Shown here: positions 33,109-35,328 of the stretch, in pieces
Layout: each line of letters begins with the position of its first letter
Position numbering within the stretch: the stretch's first letter is position 1
From: an uncultured Eubacteriales bacterium
GTDB lineage: Bacteria; Bacillota; Clostridia; Oscillospirales; Oscillospiraceae
Assembly: GCA_902475855.1 (NCBI GenBank)
Contig: CABSBF010000019.1
Location: 1 to 35,328 of the forward strand
Direction: 5' to 3'
DNA length: 35,328 bases
Notes under the pieces: generated by a model
The model's database searches: none
Told to the model about the DNA's origin: nothing
What the model saw: the letters and a program-made list of their open reading frames with translations, nothing else
Made by a program: the position numbers and the translations under genes

Positions 33109-35295
33109 TTATTCGTTTTTGTTTGCCAGACGGCGCAGATGACGGATATTCTCCCGTTCAAAGTGCCGTTCGGCCAGTGCCGCGTCAATAAGGTCGCAGA
33201 GCGCGGCAGCATTGGTTTCCGAAAGCGAAAGATAGAGGTCCTGACCGAGATGATCGAGGAAGGCGCTGACCTTCGGATCATAGACGATACCGACGAGTGG
33301 AACGCCCTGCCCGGAGGCAAAAACCAATGTATGCAGGCGCATGGAGATAACAAGCGACATCCGGCGAACCAGAGTAAGGATTTCGCCAGCATTGTTTCCT
33401 GCCTCCAAAATCAAATAGGGACAGTGCAGCTTCGCCGCCACCGCACGCACCATGGGCAGGTCAGACTTTTTCTCCATGGAATACAGGACAGGAATCAGGC
33501 CGCAGTCGCGGTAGAGATACTCCGCAGCCGCAGCAAAAGCTGGAATCTTCCGCGCAGCCCCGTCCCATGTGCGCAGCGCAAGCATGGCGTATTTCTTGTC
33601 TGCTTCGACACCACAGCGCAGCAGATAGCTGCGGGCCGCATCCTCTGCAAGTGGTTGACTCAGAAGCGCCGGATCGGCAGTGATATGAATACGCGGCACG
33701 GTAACTCCCAAGTTCTGCAAAAAATCGGCAGAGTATCCGTCACGGACGGTGATGACATCCACACACCGGTCGAGCACATGCGCCGTGCGCCTGCGGTTGC
33801 GCTCCTTCTGAATCGGGCCCGCGCCGCAGCCATAGAGCATCACACGGTTGCCGGCATCGTGCGCCAGACGGAGCATCAGAAGATAGTACATAAGAGAGCG
33901 CGTGCTGGTTGCATCCTGCAAAAGTGTACCGCCGCCGCTGAGAAACAGATTAGAAGTACGCAGCAGGCGGAGGATCCGGAGAAAGCGGAAGGAATAGACC
34001 GCGCTGATATGTGCACTAAGGCGAGTTTCCCTCGGGTTGCGGCTAAGTGCGCAGATGGGCAAATCCGGGTCAATGTCCTTAAGCTGGGCAACGATTGCCT
34101 CCAGGATCGCGTTGTCTCCGCCGTTGCCCAAGCCGTAAGCGCCGCAGATCACCGCGCCGTCGCGCAGCAGCGGCGGACGCTTTGCTCGCCGGGCAATGAC
34201 CTCATAGTATTTCTTTTGTGTGTGCACCATTGTGTCAAAAGAAAACATTCTTTTGGCCTTTGCATATAGGGCATTCCCCATTGCGCTGCGCTCCTGCGGA
34301 TGGGAGGCAAAATAGCAGATATGCTCCGTGAGCTTTTGCACGTCCTTCGGATGGAAAAGCAGGCCGTTTACTCCGTCATCAATCAAATAGGGAATCCCGC
34401 CGACATCGGTGGAGATCGTTGCACAAGACATCCGTGCGCCTTCCGTCAGGGCATAGGGGAAGGTTTCGGAAAGCGAGGTCAGCAGATTGACATCCAGTGC
34501 ATGATAAAACCGGTTGATCTCGCGGATCCATCCGGCAAAGCACACCGTCCCGGCAGGACACAGTTTGGCAGCAAGTGCCTTCATTTCCGTTTCCTGCGGC
34601 CCGTCGCCCGCGATCACGAGCCGAATGTGCGGATGCGTCCGAAGCGCGGCGGCAAAAGCCCGCAGTAATGTGGCCATGTCCTTCAGGGGAGAGATGCGGG
34701 TTGCGATGCCGAATACCACACTGCCCGGCTCCAAATTGACACCCAAAGACTGAAGATATTCCTCCCGCGGCGGGTACTTCGGCCGGATAGAGAAGTCGAT
34801 GCCATTATACAGCGTGAAAATGCGCTGAGGATTAAACCCCCGGGAGATCATCAACTGGGACATTCCGTCCGAAACGCCAATCCATGCATCCATGTGCCGC
34901 AGCGCGATCTTATTGATTGTGCCATAGCCGAGAGCCGCAAAGGGACGCCCCATGTAATCCAGACGATAGTCACTGTGGATGGTGGAAATAACGGGAACTC
35001 CCGCTCGGCTTCGCAGCAGCATTCCCATCAGATTGGCGCGTGCGCCGTGACAGTGGATGATTTGATATCCGTCGTGAAAGATCATGGCAAGAATCCGGCG
35101 GCGCACGCAAAACAGGGAGCCATCACTCAGGACGGTGGTGGCGATTCCTCGCCGCCGTGCCTCCTGCGCAAAGTCCCCCTCAGCAAAGCAGATCAGGTGC
35201 ACCTCTTCGGTTTTGTTCAGACCTTCCAAGAGGGACAGCACATGTGTCTTTGCGCCGCCCACATCTCCTCCGGAGATCATGTGGATGATTTTCAT
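33109..35295 (-). CDS. csaB: Glycosyltransferase-CsaB polysaccharide pyruvyl transferase fusion
   Basis: A 728-residue two-domain cytoplasmic protein. Residues 1-370 are a GT4-type glycosyltransferase: N-terminal GGDVGGAKTH, VFGIATRISPLKDM (about 194) and an E-x7-E pair in SETFPYALTEG (E277, E285). Residues about 380-728 are a CsaB-type pyruvyl transferase: GAYGLGNGGDNAILEA, FLSGGGTLLQD and YGCGAGPIQ. CsaB adds ketal-linked pyruvate to secondary wall polysaccharide, which lets SLH-domain proteins attach; this fused form is known in Firmicutes. The start ATG is at 35295. The end of the window cuts the upstream context, and 70 bases separate it from the DUF4430 gene, with which it may be co-transcribed. 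Confidence 0.9.
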   Translation of the reverse strand: MKIIHMISGGDVGGAKTHVLSLLEGLNKTEEVHLICFAEGDFAQEARRRGIATTVLSDGSLFCVRRRILAMIFHDGYQIIHCHGARANLMGMLLRSRAGVPVISTIHSDYRLDYMGRPFAALGYGTINKIALRHMDAWIGVSDGMSQLMISRGFNPQRIFTLYNGIDFSIRPKYPPREEYLQSLGVNLEPGSVVFGIATRISPLKDMATLLRAFAAALRTHPHIRLVIAGDGPQETEMKALAAKLCPAGTVCFAGWIREINRFYHALDVNLLTSLSETFPYALTEGARMSCATISTDVGGIPYLIDDGVNGLLFHPKDVQKLTEHICYFASHPQERSAMGNALYAKAKRMFSFDTMVHTQKKYYEVIARRAKRPPLLRDGAVICGAYGLGNGGDNAILEAIVAQLKDIDPDLPICALSRNPRETRLSAHISAVYSFRFLRILRLLRTSNLFLSGGGTLLQDATSTRSLMYYLLMLRLAHDAGNRVMLYGCGAGPIQKERNRRRTAHVLDRCVDVITVRDGYSADFLQNLGVTVPRIHITADPALLSQPLAEDAARSYLLRCGVEADKKYAMLALRTWDGAARKIPAFAAAAEYLYRDCGLIPVLYSMEKKSDLPMVRAVAAKLHCPYLILEAGNNAGEILTLVRRMSLVISMRLHTLVFASGQGVPLVGIVYDPKVSAFLDHLGQDLYLSLSETNAAALCDLIDAALAERHFERENIRHLRRLANKNE

Positions 35296-35328
35296 TTTTT
35301 CACATTCCCACTCAGACTGATTTATCTA

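Noticed and set aside
1..35328. tRNA, rRNA, CRISPR, riboswitch or mobile-element signals
   Set aside because: No cloverleaf-like sequence, conserved rRNA stretch, regular repeat-spacer series, recognised riboswitch core, transposase or integrase was found by reading. Automated covariance-model and profile scans were not possible here.

Overview
The window suggests a spore-forming Firmicute of the class Clostridia, most likely an Oscillospiraceae-like gut anaerobe (inference from gene content, not from a marker search). The clues are a SipL/DUF3794-type spore-coat protein, RemA, CdaA/CdaR, a PASTA kinase with its PP2C phosphatase, a Na+-pumping decarboxylase, DUF5685 and DUF3343 families, strong GGAGG ribosome-binding sites, several TTG/GTG starts and a moderately high GC content. 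No rRNA, tRNA, CRISPR array, phage gene or insertion sequence was recognised.

Layout. (1) 198-6686, plus strand: a large membrane pseudokinase with fibronectin-III-like repeats, then four decarboxylase genes (OadG-like, separate biotin carrier, OadB, OadA) closed by a hairpin terminator. (2) 6768-12175, all minus strand: a membrane protein with an E2/CAT-fold acyltransferase domain; a yhbD-bactofilin pair under a MerR-type promoter with a 20-base spacer; a small unknown protein following oligoendopeptidase F; and a four-cluster ferredoxin. (3) 12343-12618, plus strand: a short lipoprotein. (4) 12660-14382, minus: a SipL-like spore-coat protein and an unlisted 50-residue membrane protein. (5) 14431-30308, minus: sixteen tightly packed or overlapping genes, in transcription order cdaA, cdaR/ybbR, rseC-like, DUF5685, dnaJ-like, yicC, remA, gmk, rpoZ, priA, def, fmt, rsmB, rlmN, prpC, prkC, rsgA (seventeen counting rsgA), with a good promoter before cdaA and a strong terminator after rsgA. 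(6) 30381-31792, minus: a DUF3343 protein overlapping a class-V aminotransferase/cysteine desulfurase. (7) 31926-35295, minus: an XRE-type regulator with inverted repeats in its promoter region, a possible gene remnant, a DUF4430 lipoprotein and a glycosyltransferase-CsaB fusion.

How the genes work together. The decarboxylase genes would couple oxaloacetate (or a related acid) decarboxylation to Na+ export. The long minus-strand run joins c-di-AMP synthesis, GMP kinase, the RNA polymerase omega subunit, biofilm regulator RemA, replication restart, N-formyl-methionine processing, rRNA methylation, muropeptide-sensing Ser/Thr phosphorylation and ribosome assembly: a growth and envelope housekeeping operon. 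Parts of this order (def-fmt-rsmB-rlmN-prpC-prkC-rsgA) are a well-known Firmicute arrangement.

The least ordinary items are the pseudokinase at the head of the decarboxylase cluster, the membrane E2-like protein whose catalytic His is replaced by Glu, the yhbD promoter with duplicated operators, a small membrane-protein gene whose ribosome-binding site lies inside the rsgA terminator stem, and a coding-like remnant in an AT-rich gap. None of them amounts to a proven new system from sequence alone.
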